A program made the translations under genes and the position numbers. The notes beneath the pieces were generated by a model. That model ran no database searches. It worked only from the letters and a program-made list of their open reading frames with translations, and was not told the origin of the DNA. A stretch of 64,000 nucleotides of DNA, taken from contig NZ_MUIN01000016.1 of NCBI RefSeq assembly GCF_002080045.1, positions 50,404-114,403 of the forward strand. The letters are read 5' to 3'. The stretch is from Pseudomonas sp. Bc-h (GTDB lineage: Bacteria > Pseudomonadota > Gammaproteobacteria > Pseudomonadales > Pseudomonadaceae). Below, one piece after another: positions 26,965 to 35,412 of the stretch. Numbering within the stretch: position 1 is the first letter of the stretch; each line of letters starts with the position of its first letter.

Positions 26965-27073
26965 GATCGTGCCCACGCTCCGCGTGGGCATGCAGCCTGG
27001 GACGCTCCGCGTCCGCTGCTGAGGGACGCCGAGCGTCCTGCCCTGCATTCCCACGCGGAGCGTGGGAACGATC
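26965..27073. repeat. GCGGAGCGTGGGAACGATC-type inverted repeat
   Basis: Outer arms GATCGTGCCCACGCTCCGCG and CGCGGAGCGTGGGAACGATC with an inner GGACGCTCCGCGTC palindrome. Related copies are at 33271-33373 and 50470-50574 and a fragment at 31593-31623. Confidence 0.8.
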
Positions 27074-27087
27074 AAGCACCCGGTGGA

Positions 27088-28830
27088 TTAGTGCGAGTGC
27101 CTTGGCACTTCCGACCCGCGCATGCCCACCAGGAAGTCGAAGTCGCAACCCTGATCCGCCTGCATCACATGGTCGATGTACAGCTGACGATAGCCGCCGA
27201 TCAACAGCTGTTGCGGCGCTTGCCAGTCCGCCAGACGCGCGGCCAGTTCTTCCTCGGAAATATCCAGGTGCAGACGCCCGGTCGCGCAATCCAGCTCGAT
27301 GTAATCGCCTTCCTGCACCACCGCCAACGGGCCGCCCGCTGCCGCTTCCGGCGCAACGTGCAGAACCACGGTGCCGTAGGCCGTGCCGCTCATGCGCGCG
27401 TCGGAAATCCGCACCATGTCGGTCACGCCCTGAGCCAGCAGCTTGGCCGGCAGACCCATGTTGCCGACTTCCGCCATGCCCGGATAACCCTTGGGCCCGC
27501 AGTTCTTCATCACCAGAATGCTGCTGGCGTCGACGTCCAGCTCAGGATCGTTGATCCGCGCCTTGTACATGTCGAAGTTCTCGAACACCACTGCACGACC
27601 GCGGTGTTTCATCAGCGCAGGGGTGGCGGCGGACGGTTTGAGCACGGCGCCCAGCGGCGCCAGATTGCCACGCAAGACGCAAATGCCGCCGTCGGCCACC
27701 AGTGGATTGTCGATGGCACGGATGACTTCATCGTCGCCGTAGATGGGCGAGTTCTTCACGTTTTCCCAAAGCGACTTGCCGTTCACGGTCAAGGCTTCAG
27801 GGTTAGGGATCAGGTTGTTCTCGCCCAGGCGACGCAGCACCGCAGGCAGACCGCCCGCGTAATAGAACTCTTCCATCAGGAAGCGCCCGGAAGGCTGCAG
27901 GTCCACCAGGGTAGGCGTGCCGCGACCGATGCGGGTCCAGTCGTCCAGCTCCAGGTCCACGCCGATACGCCCGGCGATGGCCTTGAGGTGGATCACGGCG
28001 TTGGTCGAGCCACCGATGGCTGCGTTGACGCGAATGGCGTTTTCGAAGGCTTCGCGGGTCAGGATCTTCGACAGGCGCAGGTCTTCATTGACCATCTGCA
28101 CCGCACGCATGCCAGACATATGCGCCAGCACATAACGACGGGAATCCACAGCCGGAATCGCAGCGTTGTGCGGCAGCGAAGTACCCAGTGCTTCGGCCAT
28201 GCAGGCCATGGTCGAGGCCGTACCCATGGTGTTGCAAGTGCCTGCCGAGCGCGACATGCCGGCTTCGGCGGACAGGAATTCATCCAGGCTGATCTGCCCG
28301 GCCTTATACGACTCGTGCATCTGCCAGACGATGGTGCCGGCGCCGATGTCCTTGCCTTTGTGTTTGCCGTTGAGCATCGGGCCGCCGGTGACGACGATGG
28401 CCGGTACGTCGCAGCTGGCAGCGCCCATCAGTAGAGCAGGGGTGGTCTTGTCGCAACCGGTCAGCAGCACCACGCCATCGATCGGATTGCCACGAATCGC
28501 TTCTTCCACGTCCATGCTCGCCAGGTTGCGGGTCAGCATGGCGGTTGGACGCAGGTTCGATTCGCCGTTGGAGAACACAGGGAATTCAACCGGGAAACCA
28601 CCGGCTTCGATGACGCCACGTTTGACGTGTTCGGCGATGGTGCGGAAGTGGGCGTTGCACGGGGTCAGTTCGGACCAGGTGTTGCAGATGCCGATGATGG
28701 GCTTGCCCTGGAACTGGTGGTCGGCGATGCCCTGGTTCTTCATCCAGCTGCGGTACATGAAGCCGTTCTTGTCGGCGGTACCGAACCATTGGGCCGAGCG
28801 CAGGACAGGTTTCTTATTGGAATCAGACAT
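27088..28830 (-). CDS. IlvD/Edd-family pentonate (L-arabonate-type) dehydratase
   Basis: A 580-residue Fe-S/Mg enzyme turning an aldonic acid into its 2-keto-3-deoxy form. Cys in GICNTWSEL, GCDKTTPALL and SAGTCNTMGTAST supply the cluster ligands, and the C-terminal half has GGSTNAVIHL and DARMSGTAYGTVVLH. Length and MYRSWMKNQGIADHQF fit the L-arabonate/D-fuconate/D-galactonate dehydratase branch rather than IlvD or Edd proper. It is divergent from the MFS-AraD1-KGSADH genes, together forming the route pentonate to 2-oxoglutarate. The exact substrate (L-arabonate, D-xylonate or D-galactonate) cannot be read from sequence. Confidence 0.88.
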   Translation of the reverse strand: MSDSNKKPVLRSAQWFGTADKNGFMYRSWMKNQGIADHQFQGKPIIGICNTWSELTPCNAHFRTIAEHVKRGVIEAGGFPVEFPVFSNGESNLRPTAMLTRNLASMDVEEAIRGNPIDGVVLLTGCDKTTPALLMGAASCDVPAIVVTGGPMLNGKHKGKDIGAGTIVWQMHESYKAGQISLDEFLSAEAGMSRSAGTCNTMGTASTMACMAEALGTSLPHNAAIPAVDSRRYVLAHMSGMRAVQMVNEDLRLSKILTREAFENAIRVNAAIGGSTNAVIHLKAIAGRIGVDLELDDWTRIGRGTPTLVDLQPSGRFLMEEFYYAGGLPAVLRRLGENNLIPNPEALTVNGKSLWENVKNSPIYGDDEVIRAIDNPLVADGGICVLRGNLAPLGAVLKPSAATPALMKHRGRAVVFENFDMYKARINDPELDVDASSILVMKNCGPKGYPGMAEVGNMGLPAKLLAQGVTDMVRISDARMSGTAYGTVVLHVAPEAAAGGPLAVVQEGDYIELDCATGRLHLDISEEELAARLADWQAPQQLLIGGYRQLYIDHVMQADQGCDFDFLVGMRGSEVPRHSH

Positions 28831-29052
28831 AAATCAGCACTCTTATTGTAAGACTAAAAGCTTCGTGTGCTGACTAAAATAGGCCGAAAATCGTCTGAGT
28901 GGAAGAGTTGTAACCTTAAATAGTATTACTATATAGTCGTTTCCCATCGAGGGACGACCCTGCCAGCCCGACTCACAGCAGTAAGGCGCACACGAAGGCC
29001 GCGGCGATCCCCGTAAAGCTTCCATAACAAAAACAACGTGGAGACCGCATAC

Positions 29053-30366
29053 ATGAGCCAGGAACTCAGGCTTATTCGTCGCATCACCCTGAAACTCATC
29101 CCCTTTCTGATCCTGTTGTACCTGATCGCGTATGTGGACCGTTCCGCCGTGGGCTTCGCCAAGCTGCACATGGGCGCGGACGTCGGCATCGGCGATGCGG
29201 CTTATGGCCTGGGCGCGGGTCTGTTCTTCATTGGCTACTTTCTCCTGGAAATCCCCAGCAACCTGATGCTCGAACGCTTCGGCGCGCGGCGCTGGTTCGC
29301 ACGGATCATGGTCACCTGGGGCGCGATCACCATGGGCATGGCCTTCGTTCAGGGCCCGACCAGCTTCTACGTGATGCGCTTTCTGCTCGGCGCGGCCGAA
29401 GCGGGCTTCTTCCCAGGCGTGCTGTACTACATCACTCAGTGGTTCCCGGTGCGCCATCGCGGCAAGATCCTGGGGCTGTTCATCCTTTCGCAACCCATCG
29501 CCATGATGATCACAGGCCCTATTTCCGGCGGGCTGCTGGGCATGGAAGGCATTGGCGGTCTGCACGGCTGGCAGTGGCTGTTCCTGTGCATCGGTGCGCC
29601 GGCAATCCTGCTGACCTGGCCGGTCCTGCGCTGGCTGCCGGACGGTCCCAAAGACGTGAAATGGATGGACCCGGTGGAGAAAGACTGGCTGGCCGGTGAG
29701 CTGAAAAAGGATCTGGACGCCTACGGCCAGACCCGACACGGCAACCCGCTGCACGCCCTGAAGGACAAACGCGTGCTGCTGCTGGCGCTGTTCTATCTCC
29801 CCGTAACCCTGAGTATCTACGGCCTGGGCCTGTGGCTGCCGACGTTGATCAAACAGTTCGGTGGCACTGATCTGGTCACTGGCTTCGTGTCCTCGGTGCC
29901 TTACATCTTCGGCATCGTCGGCTTGTTGATCGTGCCGCGCAGCTCCGACCGCCTGAACGATCGTTACGGTCATCTGGCCGTGCTGTATGTGATCGGTGCG
30001 CTGGGCCTGTTCCTTTCTGCTTACCTGAGCGTGCCGGTGCTGCAACTGGCGGCGCTGTGTCTGGTGGCGTTCTCGCTGTTTTCCTGCACTGCGGTGTTCT
30101 GGACCTTGCCGGGCCGTTTCTTCGCTGGCGCCAGTGCGGCGGCGGGGATCGCCTTGATCAACTCGGTGGGCAATCTGGGTGGCTACATCGGCCCGTTCGT
30201 CATCGGCTGGCTGAAGGAAATCACCGGCAACCTGGCGTCCGGCCTGTATTTCCTTTCGGGTGTGATGGTTTGTGGATTGATCCTGACCGGCATCGTGTAT
30301 CGCGTTCTGGAGCGCAAGCATGTGCTGCCGGAATCCGAATTCTCGGCCAGCGCCCGGTCGCGATAA
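29053..30366 (+). CDS. MFS sugar-acid transporter (ACS family), first
   Basis: 437 residues, twelve membrane helices, with the anion:cation symporter signature AAEAGFFPGVLYYI and DRSAVGFAKLHM after helix 1. It imports sugar acids with protons. The ATG at 29053 has GGAGA upstream; a GTG 15 bases earlier is weaker. It is the first gene of the rightward pentonate operon, divergent from the dehydratase across a 222-bp shared promoter region. It is one of two homologous carriers in the cluster; they probably differ in substrate. Confidence 0.9.
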   Translation: MSQELRLIRRITLKLIPFLILLYLIAYVDRSAVGFAKLHMGADVGIGDAAYGLGAGLFFIGYFLLEIPSNLMLERFGARRWFARIMVTWGAITMGMAFVQGPTSFYVMRFLLGAAEAGFFPGVLYYITQWFPVRHRGKILGLFILSQPIAMMITGPISGGLLGMEGIGGLHGWQWLFLCIGAPAILLTWPVLRWLPDGPKDVKWMDPVEKDWLAGELKKDLDAYGQTRHGNPLHALKDKRVLLLALFYLPVTLSIYGLGLWLPTLIKQFGGTDLVTGFVSSVPYIFGIVGLLIVPRSSDRLNDRYGHLAVLYVIGALGLFLSAYLSVPVLQLAALCLVAFSLFSCTAVFWTLPGRFFAGASAAAGIALINSVGNLGGYIGPFVIGWLKEITGNLASGLYFLSGVMVCGLILTGIVYRVLERKHVLPESEFSASARSR

Positions 30367-30376
30367 CGCGCGCGCC

Positions 30377-30447
30377 CCTGTAGCAGTCCGGCTTGCCGGC
30401 GGCAGCGATTTCGAAGCCGTCATCGCCAGCAAGCCCGACTGCTACAG
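30377..30447. repeat. CCTGTAGCAG-type inverted repeat
   Basis: Arms CCTGTAGCAGTCCGGCTTGC and GCAAGCCCGACTGCTACAG around GATTTC. It lies 10 bases after the MFS stop codon. Confidence 0.75.
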
Positions 30448-30485
30448 AATCGGTTTCGTATGAGGGTTCCGGAAACACCCCGGAA

Positions 30486-30525
30486 CCTGTAGCAGCACGG
30501 CTTGCCGGCGGTGGCGATGTTGAAT
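30486..30525. repeat. Half copy of the CCTGTAGCAG repeat
   Basis: A single arm, CCTGTAGCAGCACGGCTTGC plus CGGCGGTGGCGATGTTGAA, 38 bases after the preceding full copy. The second arm is missing. Confidence 0.6.
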
Positions 30526-30573
30526 CAGCCGCCGCAGCGAGCCACGACGCATTAATCTGGAAAGGAGAATTTC

Positions 30574-31566
30574 ATGCATTTGGTTCAATTCGAATTGGGC
30601 AACGGCGAGCGCCGTGTCGGTCTGGTGGATGGCGCGCTGGTGCGTGAAGTGCAGGGCGCGACCAGCACCCGCGAACTGGCGCTGGCCGCCATCGACAAGA
30701 AAATCTCCCTGGCCGAACAGGTCGACAGCCTGGGCCTGGGCGACAGTCACGACTACTCGCAACTGCGCGCCGACCTGATGATCCTTCCGCCGCTGGACCA
30801 TCCGGACCCTGCGCATCTGCTGGTCAGTGGCACCGGCCTCACTCACCTGGGCAGCGCCTCGGCTCGCGACAAAATGCACCAGCATGGCAATGACGAGTCG
30901 GCCATGACCGACACCATGCGCATCTTCAAGTGGGGCATCGAAGGCGGGAAACCGGCCGCTGGCCAGGCTGGCGTGCAACCGGAATGGTTCTACAAAGGCG
31001 ACGGCGGCATCGTCATTCGTCCCGGTGAAGCCTTCCCGCAGCCGCCGTTTTCCGAAGATGCAGGCGAAGAGCCGGAGCTGAGCGGTCTGTACGTGATCGG
31101 CAACGACGGCAAGCCTTATCGTCTGGGTTTCGCCATCGGTAACGAGTTCTCCGACCACGTCATGGAGCGCAAGAATTACCTGTACCTGGCGCATTCAAAA
31201 CTGCGCGCCTGCTCGTTCGGCCCGGAGCTGCGCGTAGGTGATCTGCCGCAGAATCTGGCAGGCACCAGCCGCATCCTGCGCGACGGCGAAGTGCTGTGGG
31301 AGAAGGAGTTTTTGAGCGGCGAGGCCAACATGTGCCACAGCCTGGAAAACCTCGAATACCACCATTTCAAATACAGCCAGTTCCTGCGCCCGGGCGATGT
31401 GCATGTGCATTTCTTCGGCACCGCGACCCTCTCGTTCGCCGACGGCATCAAGACCCAGCCGGGCGACAAGTTCGAGATCAGCCAGAGCGAGTTTGGCGCG
31501 CCATTGGTCAACGGCATCGCGCCGACCGAGGCGGTGTTTGTGCCCGGTGGCATCAAGCAGCTCTAA
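30574..31566 (+). CDS. AraD1/GguC-family (FAH-like) protein, likely 2-keto-3-deoxypentonate dehydratase
   Basis: 330 residues; AAGGAG stands before the ATG. GTGLTHLGSASARDKMH, GNEFSDHVMERKNYLYLAHSK and the late FFGTATLSFADG place it in the fumarylacetoacetate-hydrolase superfamily branch annotated AraD1/GguC, to which Caulobacter XylX-type 2-keto-3-deoxyxylonate dehydratases are related. Its place between a sugar-acid dehydratase/importer and 2-oxoglutarate-semialdehyde dehydrogenase suggests it makes 2-oxoglutarate semialdehyde. No DapA-type dehydratase, the usual alternative, is encoded here. Role by inference. Confidence 0.85.
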   Translation: MHLVQFELGNGERRVGLVDGALVREVQGATSTRELALAAIDKKISLAEQVDSLGLGDSHDYSQLRADLMILPPLDHPDPAHLLVSGTGLTHLGSASARDKMHQHGNDESAMTDTMRIFKWGIEGGKPAAGQAGVQPEWFYKGDGGIVIRPGEAFPQPPFSEDAGEEPELSGLYVIGNDGKPYRLGFAIGNEFSDHVMERKNYLYLAHSKLRACSFGPELRVGDLPQNLAGTSRILRDGEVLWEKEFLSGEANMCHSLENLEYHHFKYSQFLRPGDVHVHFFGTATLSFADGIKTQPGDKFEISQSEFGAPLVNGIAPTEAVFVPGGIKQL

Positions 31567-31592
31567 AGACCTGATCAAACGCTGATCCCAAT

Positions 31593-31623
31593 GATCCTTC
31601 TCACGCGCAGCGTGGGAACGATA
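31593..31623. repeat. Fragment of the GCGTGGGAACGATC repeat
   Basis: ATCCTTCTCACGC and GCGTGGGAACGAT form a truncated copy of the repeat, 22 bases before the aldehyde dehydrogenase start codon and covering its leader. Confidence 0.6.
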
Positions 31624-31644
31624 AAAGTTACCGGAGTACCTTTC

Positions 31645-33231
31645 ATGCCTCAGATCCTGGGCCACAACTACATCGGCGGCGCGCGCAGCGCCGCAGGCAA
31701 TGTGATTGTCTACAGCGTCGACGCCAGCACCGGCGAAAACCTGCCGCACGATTTCTACCAGGCGACAGCGGAGGAGGTCGACGCCGCTGCCAAAGCTGCT
31801 GCATCCGCCTACCCGACATACCGCTCGTTGAGCGCTGAAAAGCGCGCGCAATTTCTCGACGCCATCGCCGACGAACTGGACGCGCTGGATGACGACTTCA
31901 TCGCCACTGTCTGCCGCGAAACCGCACTGCCGACCGCGCGGATTCAAGGTGAGCGCGGCCGCGTGACCGGTCAGATGCGCCTGTTCGCCAAAGTCCTGCG
32001 TCGAGGTGATTTCTACGGGGCGCGCATCGATCTGCCGCTGCCGGATCGCAAACCCGCGCCGCGTCCGGATCTGCGCCAATACCGTATCGGCCTCGGCCCG
32101 GTGGCCGTGTTCGGCGCCAGCAACTTCCCGTTGGCGTTTTCCACGGCGGGCGGTGATACCGCATCGGCTCTGGCTGCCGGGTGCCCGGTGGTGTTCAAGG
32201 CCCACAGCGGTCACATGGCCACCGCCGAGCTGGTCGCGGATGCCATGCTGCGCGCCGCCGACAAGACCGGCATGCCAAAAGGCGTGTTCAACATGATCTA
32301 CGGCAGCGGCGTCGGCGAATGGCTGGTCAAGCATCCGGCGATTCAGGCAGTGGGCTTCACCGGATCGCTGAAGGGCGGTCGTGCGTTGTGCGACATGGCG
32401 GCTGCACGCCCGCAGCCAATCCCGGTGTTCGCCGAAATGTCGAGCATCAACCCGGTGATCATCCTGCCTCAGGCGTTGGGCCTGCGCAGCGAACGTATTG
32501 CCGCGGAACTGGCGGCCTCCATCGTTCAGGGCTGCGGCCAGTTCTGCACCAACCCCGGCTTGATCATCGGCCTGCGCTCGCCTGCGTTCAGTGAGTTCCA
32601 GAAGCGCCTGGCGGCACAGGTCAAGGATCAGTCGCCACAGACCATGCTCAACGCCGGCACGCTGAGCAGCTATGTCCGGGGTCTTAAAGCGCTGCACGCT
32701 CACCCTGGCATCGAACATCTCGCAGGCGACGAACAGCAGGGCGATCAGGCTCATCCGCAGTTGTTCAAGGCCGACGTCAGCCTGTTGCTCGGTGGCGATG
32801 AATTGCTGCAGGAAGAGGTGTTCGGGCCGACCTCGATCATCGTCGAGGTCACCGATCAGGCACAGCTCACCGAGGCGTTGCTTGGCTTGCATGGCCAACT
32901 CACCGCAACGCTGCTGGTCGATGGCGATGACATGCAACGCTTCAGTGAGCTGACCGCGCTGCTTGAGCAGAAGGTCGGTCGCATCCTGATCAACGGTTAT
33001 CCAACGGGCGTGGAAGTGGTGGACTCGATGGTCCACGGCGGCCCGTATCCGGCGACCTCCGATGCGCGCGGCACCTCGGTCGGCACACTGGCAATCGATC
33101 GTTACCTGCGCCCGGTGTGCTTCCAGAACTACCCCGACAGCGCCTTGCCCGAAGCTCTGAAAAACGCGAACCCGCTGGGTATTCAGCGGTTGGTGGATGG
33201 GGTGAATACCGTGGAGGCCATCAACGCCTGA
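31645..33231 (+). CDS. 2-oxoglutarate semialdehyde (2,5-dioxovalerate) dehydrogenase
   Basis: A 528-residue NAD(P)-dependent aldehyde dehydrogenase producing 2-oxoglutarate, last step of non-phosphorylative pentose and hexarate routes. The catalytic Cys lies in GQFCTNPG, the general-base Glu in FAEMSSINP, and FGASNFPLAFSTAGGDTASA is typical of this class, which carries ~40 more residues than common ALDHs. The ATG at 31645 (GGAG ahead) removes an N-terminal extension encoded by the repeat fragment upstream. It follows araD1 in the same direction. Confidence 0.93.
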   Translation: MPQILGHNYIGGARSAAGNVIVYSVDASTGENLPHDFYQATAEEVDAAAKAAASAYPTYRSLSAEKRAQFLDAIADELDALDDDFIATVCRETALPTARIQGERGRVTGQMRLFAKVLRRGDFYGARIDLPLPDRKPAPRPDLRQYRIGLGPVAVFGASNFPLAFSTAGGDTASALAAGCPVVFKAHSGHMATAELVADAMLRAADKTGMPKGVFNMIYGSGVGEWLVKHPAIQAVGFTGSLKGGRALCDMAAARPQPIPVFAEMSSINPVIILPQALGLRSERIAAELAASIVQGCGQFCTNPGLIIGLRSPAFSEFQKRLAAQVKDQSPQTMLNAGTLSSYVRGLKALHAHPGIEHLAGDEQQGDQAHPQLFKADVSLLLGGDELLQEEVFGPTSIIVEVTDQAQLTEALLGLHGQLTATLLVDGDDMQRFSELTALLEQKVGRILINGYPTGVEVVDSMVHGGPYPATSDARGTSVGTLAIDRYLRPVCFQNYPDSALPEALKNANPLGIQRLVDGVNTVEAINA

Positions 33232-33270
33232 CGCAACACCTGGGGGAGGGCGCTCGCGATTGCGTTGCCC

Positions 33271-33373
33271 GATCGTTCCCACGCTCCGCGTGGCAACGCC
33301 CCGCAGGACGCTCCGCGTTCTTGTGACGCGGAGCGTCACGGGATGCATTCCTACGCAGAGCGTGGGAACGATC
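33271..33373. repeat. GCGGAGCGTGGGAACGATC-type inverted repeat
   Basis: GATCGTTCCCACGCTCCGCG and CAGAGCGTGGGAACGATC arms with inner GACGCTCCGCG...CGCGGAGCGTC, between the dehydrogenase and the second MFS gene. Confidence 0.8.
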
Positions 33374-33443
33374 ACCGTAAAGCTACCAACAGATTTACTG
33401 CAACCCACCCGACACCCACATAAAAACAAACGAGGTGCGCCCT

Positions 33444-34769
33444 ATGACCGCCAACGCCATACCGCTGGAACAGCTCGACACCGACGCGCTGGAAGACAGC
33501 ATCTACCGCAAGGTGAGCTGGCGCATCGTGCCGCTGTTCATCTGTTGTTTCCTGTTCGCCTATCTGGACCGGGTCAACATCAGCTTCGCCAAACTGCAGA
33601 TGGCCAGCGACCTGGGTTTCAGCGAGACGGTCTACGGCCTCGGTGCCAGTCTGTTTTTCGTCGGCTATTTCCTATTCGAAGTTCCCAGCAACGTGCTGCT
33701 GCACAAGATCGGCGCACGAATCTGGATCGCCCGGATCATGGTCTCCTGGGGCATCGCATCGGCCTGCATGATGTTCGTGCAGACCGAATTCTGGTTCTAC
33801 ACCCTGCGTTTCCTGATTGGCGTGATGGAAGCCGGCTTCGTGCCAGGCGTGCTGTATTTCTTCACTCAGTGGTATCCGAGCACACGGCGTGCGCGGGTCA
33901 ACTCCTACTTCAAAAGCTCCATTTGCCTGTGCGGCATCGTCGGCGGTCCGATTGCGGGCATGATCCTGGGCCACTTCGACGGCGTGATGGGCCTGGCAGG
34001 CTGGCGCTGGCTGTTCCTGATCGAAGGCATTCCTTCGGTACTGCTTGGCGGCGTGGTGTTCTGGCTGGTCAAGGACCGCATCGAAGACGCACCGTGGCTC
34101 AGCGCTCAGGAAAAACAGGTGGTGCTGTCCCGCATGGCCAAAGAGGCCAAACCCGCCACGCCGCAGAAGGTCAAGGACATCTGGAAACACCCGACCACCT
34201 ACGTCATGTCGGCGATCTACCTGTGCCTGGTCATGGCGCTGACCGGCCTGTTGTTCTGGATGCCGCAACTGATCAAAAGCGCAGGCGTGACGGACACCAT
34301 GAACATCGGCTGGCTGACCGTGATTCCCTATGTCGGCGCGGTGATCGGCAACCTGTTGATCGGTGCCAGCTCAGACCGTCATCGCGAGCGTCGCTGGCAC
34401 ATGGCGGGCTGCGCGACCCTGACCGCCGCGGGCTATCTGGTCTGCGCACTGTTCCCCGGCCAACTGCTGCCCCTGATGATCGGCATGACCATGATCATGA
34501 CCGGCATCATCGCCTGGATGCCGATCTTCTGGACCATTCCGCCGCGTTTCCTGACCGGCATCGCCGCAGCAGCGGGCATCGCCCTGATCAACTCCCTCGG
34601 CCAGCTCGGCGGCATCATCGCGCCGTTCATGGTCGGCCGCATCAAGGACCTCACCGGCACGGCAACCCCTGCCTTGTTCGCGCTGTTCGCCGTCAGCGTG
34701 CTGGCCATCGCGCTGATTGTGTGGGGCATTCCGCAGCGTTATTACGTGAAGGAAGCGGCTCAGGATTGA
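33444..34769 (+). CDS. MFS sugar-acid transporter (ACS family), second
   Basis: 441 residues, twelve helices; LDRVNISFAKLQM and MEAGFVPGVLYFFTQWYP mark the same ACS family as the carrier at 29053. GAGGTG precedes the ATG. It closes the pentonate operon and has its own terminator. Two importers in one catabolic cluster suggest either different epimers or an acid plus its lactone. Confidence 0.9.
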   Translation: MTANAIPLEQLDTDALEDSIYRKVSWRIVPLFICCFLFAYLDRVNISFAKLQMASDLGFSETVYGLGASLFFVGYFLFEVPSNVLLHKIGARIWIARIMVSWGIASACMMFVQTEFWFYTLRFLIGVMEAGFVPGVLYFFTQWYPSTRRARVNSYFKSSICLCGIVGGPIAGMILGHFDGVMGLAGWRWLFLIEGIPSVLLGGVVFWLVKDRIEDAPWLSAQEKQVVLSRMAKEAKPATPQKVKDIWKHPTTYVMSAIYLCLVMALTGLLFWMPQLIKSAGVTDTMNIGWLTVIPYVGAVIGNLLIGASSDRHRERRWHMAGCATLTAAGYLVCALFPGQLLPLMIGMTMIMTGIIAWMPIFWTIPPRFLTGIAAAAGIALINSLGQLGGIIAPFMVGRIKDLTGTATPALFALFAVSVLAIALIVWGIPQRYYVKEAAQD

Positions 34770-34786
34770 TCGTTCCTACAGCTCTG

Positions 34787-34817
34787 AAGGCGCTCGCATC
34801 TCCACGTGAGCGCCTTT
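34787..34817 (+). terminator. Terminator of the pentonate operon
   Basis: AAGGCGCTC/GAGCGCCTT stem with a 12-base loop ending in TTTT, 17 bases after the second MFS stop codon. Confidence 0.75.
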
Positions 34818-34848
34818 TGACCTATCATTCGCGCTTTCACCTACGCGA

Positions 34849-35151
34849 ATGACTGCCATGACGACCACCCCGCAAACCCTGCGTGCCGAACTGCAAACTG
34901 CGCTGACCTCCCACAGCATGCTGGAGATCGATGGCCTGCACGCCTTCGAATTCTCGCTGGACGAAATGCTGCAAATCGAAAGCATGGACGGCCGCGAGCG
35001 CAAGGTCTGGCGCTTCTCGCTGGCACAGATCGATGCCGCCGAGTTCCACAGCGAACTGCAGAGCTGGGTCATCAATGACGGCAACGCCGACCACCGCCTC
35101 CTGGTGCTCAATGCGTTTGCCGCCAGTGATGAGGATGAAGAAGACGAGTAA
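34849..35151 (+). CDS. DUF5629-type small acidic protein
   Basis: 100 residues, strongly acidic, ending SDEDEEDE. The core MLEIDGLHAFEFSLDEML...RKVWRFSLAQIDAAEF fits the DUF5629 group of Pseudomonas. No SD is clear before either ATG (34849 or 34858). No signal or membrane segment; cytoplasmic and of unknown function. It lies between two catabolic genes of the pentonate region but probably has its own promoter. Confidence 0.75.
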   Translation: MTAMTTTPQTLRAELQTALTSHSMLEIDGLHAFEFSLDEMLQIESMDGRERKVWRFSLAQIDAAEFHSELQSWVINDGNADHRLLVLNAFAASDEDEEDE

Positions 35152-35182
35152 GTGCATCGCTTCACCGAACACCGCATGACCC

Positions 35183-35278
35183 CGTGGGAGGGGGGCTTGC
35201 TCGCGAACTCGACGGCACGTCCGATGATTTTTTGCCGGCTGAACCTCGGTCTTCGCGAGCAAGCTCCCTCCCACGGGG
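35183..35278. repeat. REPIN (GTGGGAGGGAGC family)
   Basis: CCGTGGGAGGGGGCTTGCTC and its partner GAGCAAGCTCCCTCCCACGG enclose about 55 bases. Same family as 24453-24538. Confidence 0.85.
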
Positions 35279-35412
35279 GTGTGGCCCGCCGCTCTTGCTC
35301 AAAGGGCCTCACGAACCTGATCGCCCAGGCAACTACTGCGCTGAAACCGCTGTCATAGACCTGATTCTCGCGTGAACAGCGCGCCAACAACACCAACAAC
35401 GAGATCGCCCAA

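Noticed and set aside
28843..30432. A 529-residue open frame antisense to the first MFS transporter
   Set aside because: Shadow frame rich in His/Gln/Arg with no SD; the plus strand encodes a full transporter.
31195..33429. A 744-residue open frame antisense to the aldehyde dehydrogenase
   Set aside because: Shadow frame: begins in a dispersed repeat, has no family motif, and the plus-strand gene has all its catalytic residues.
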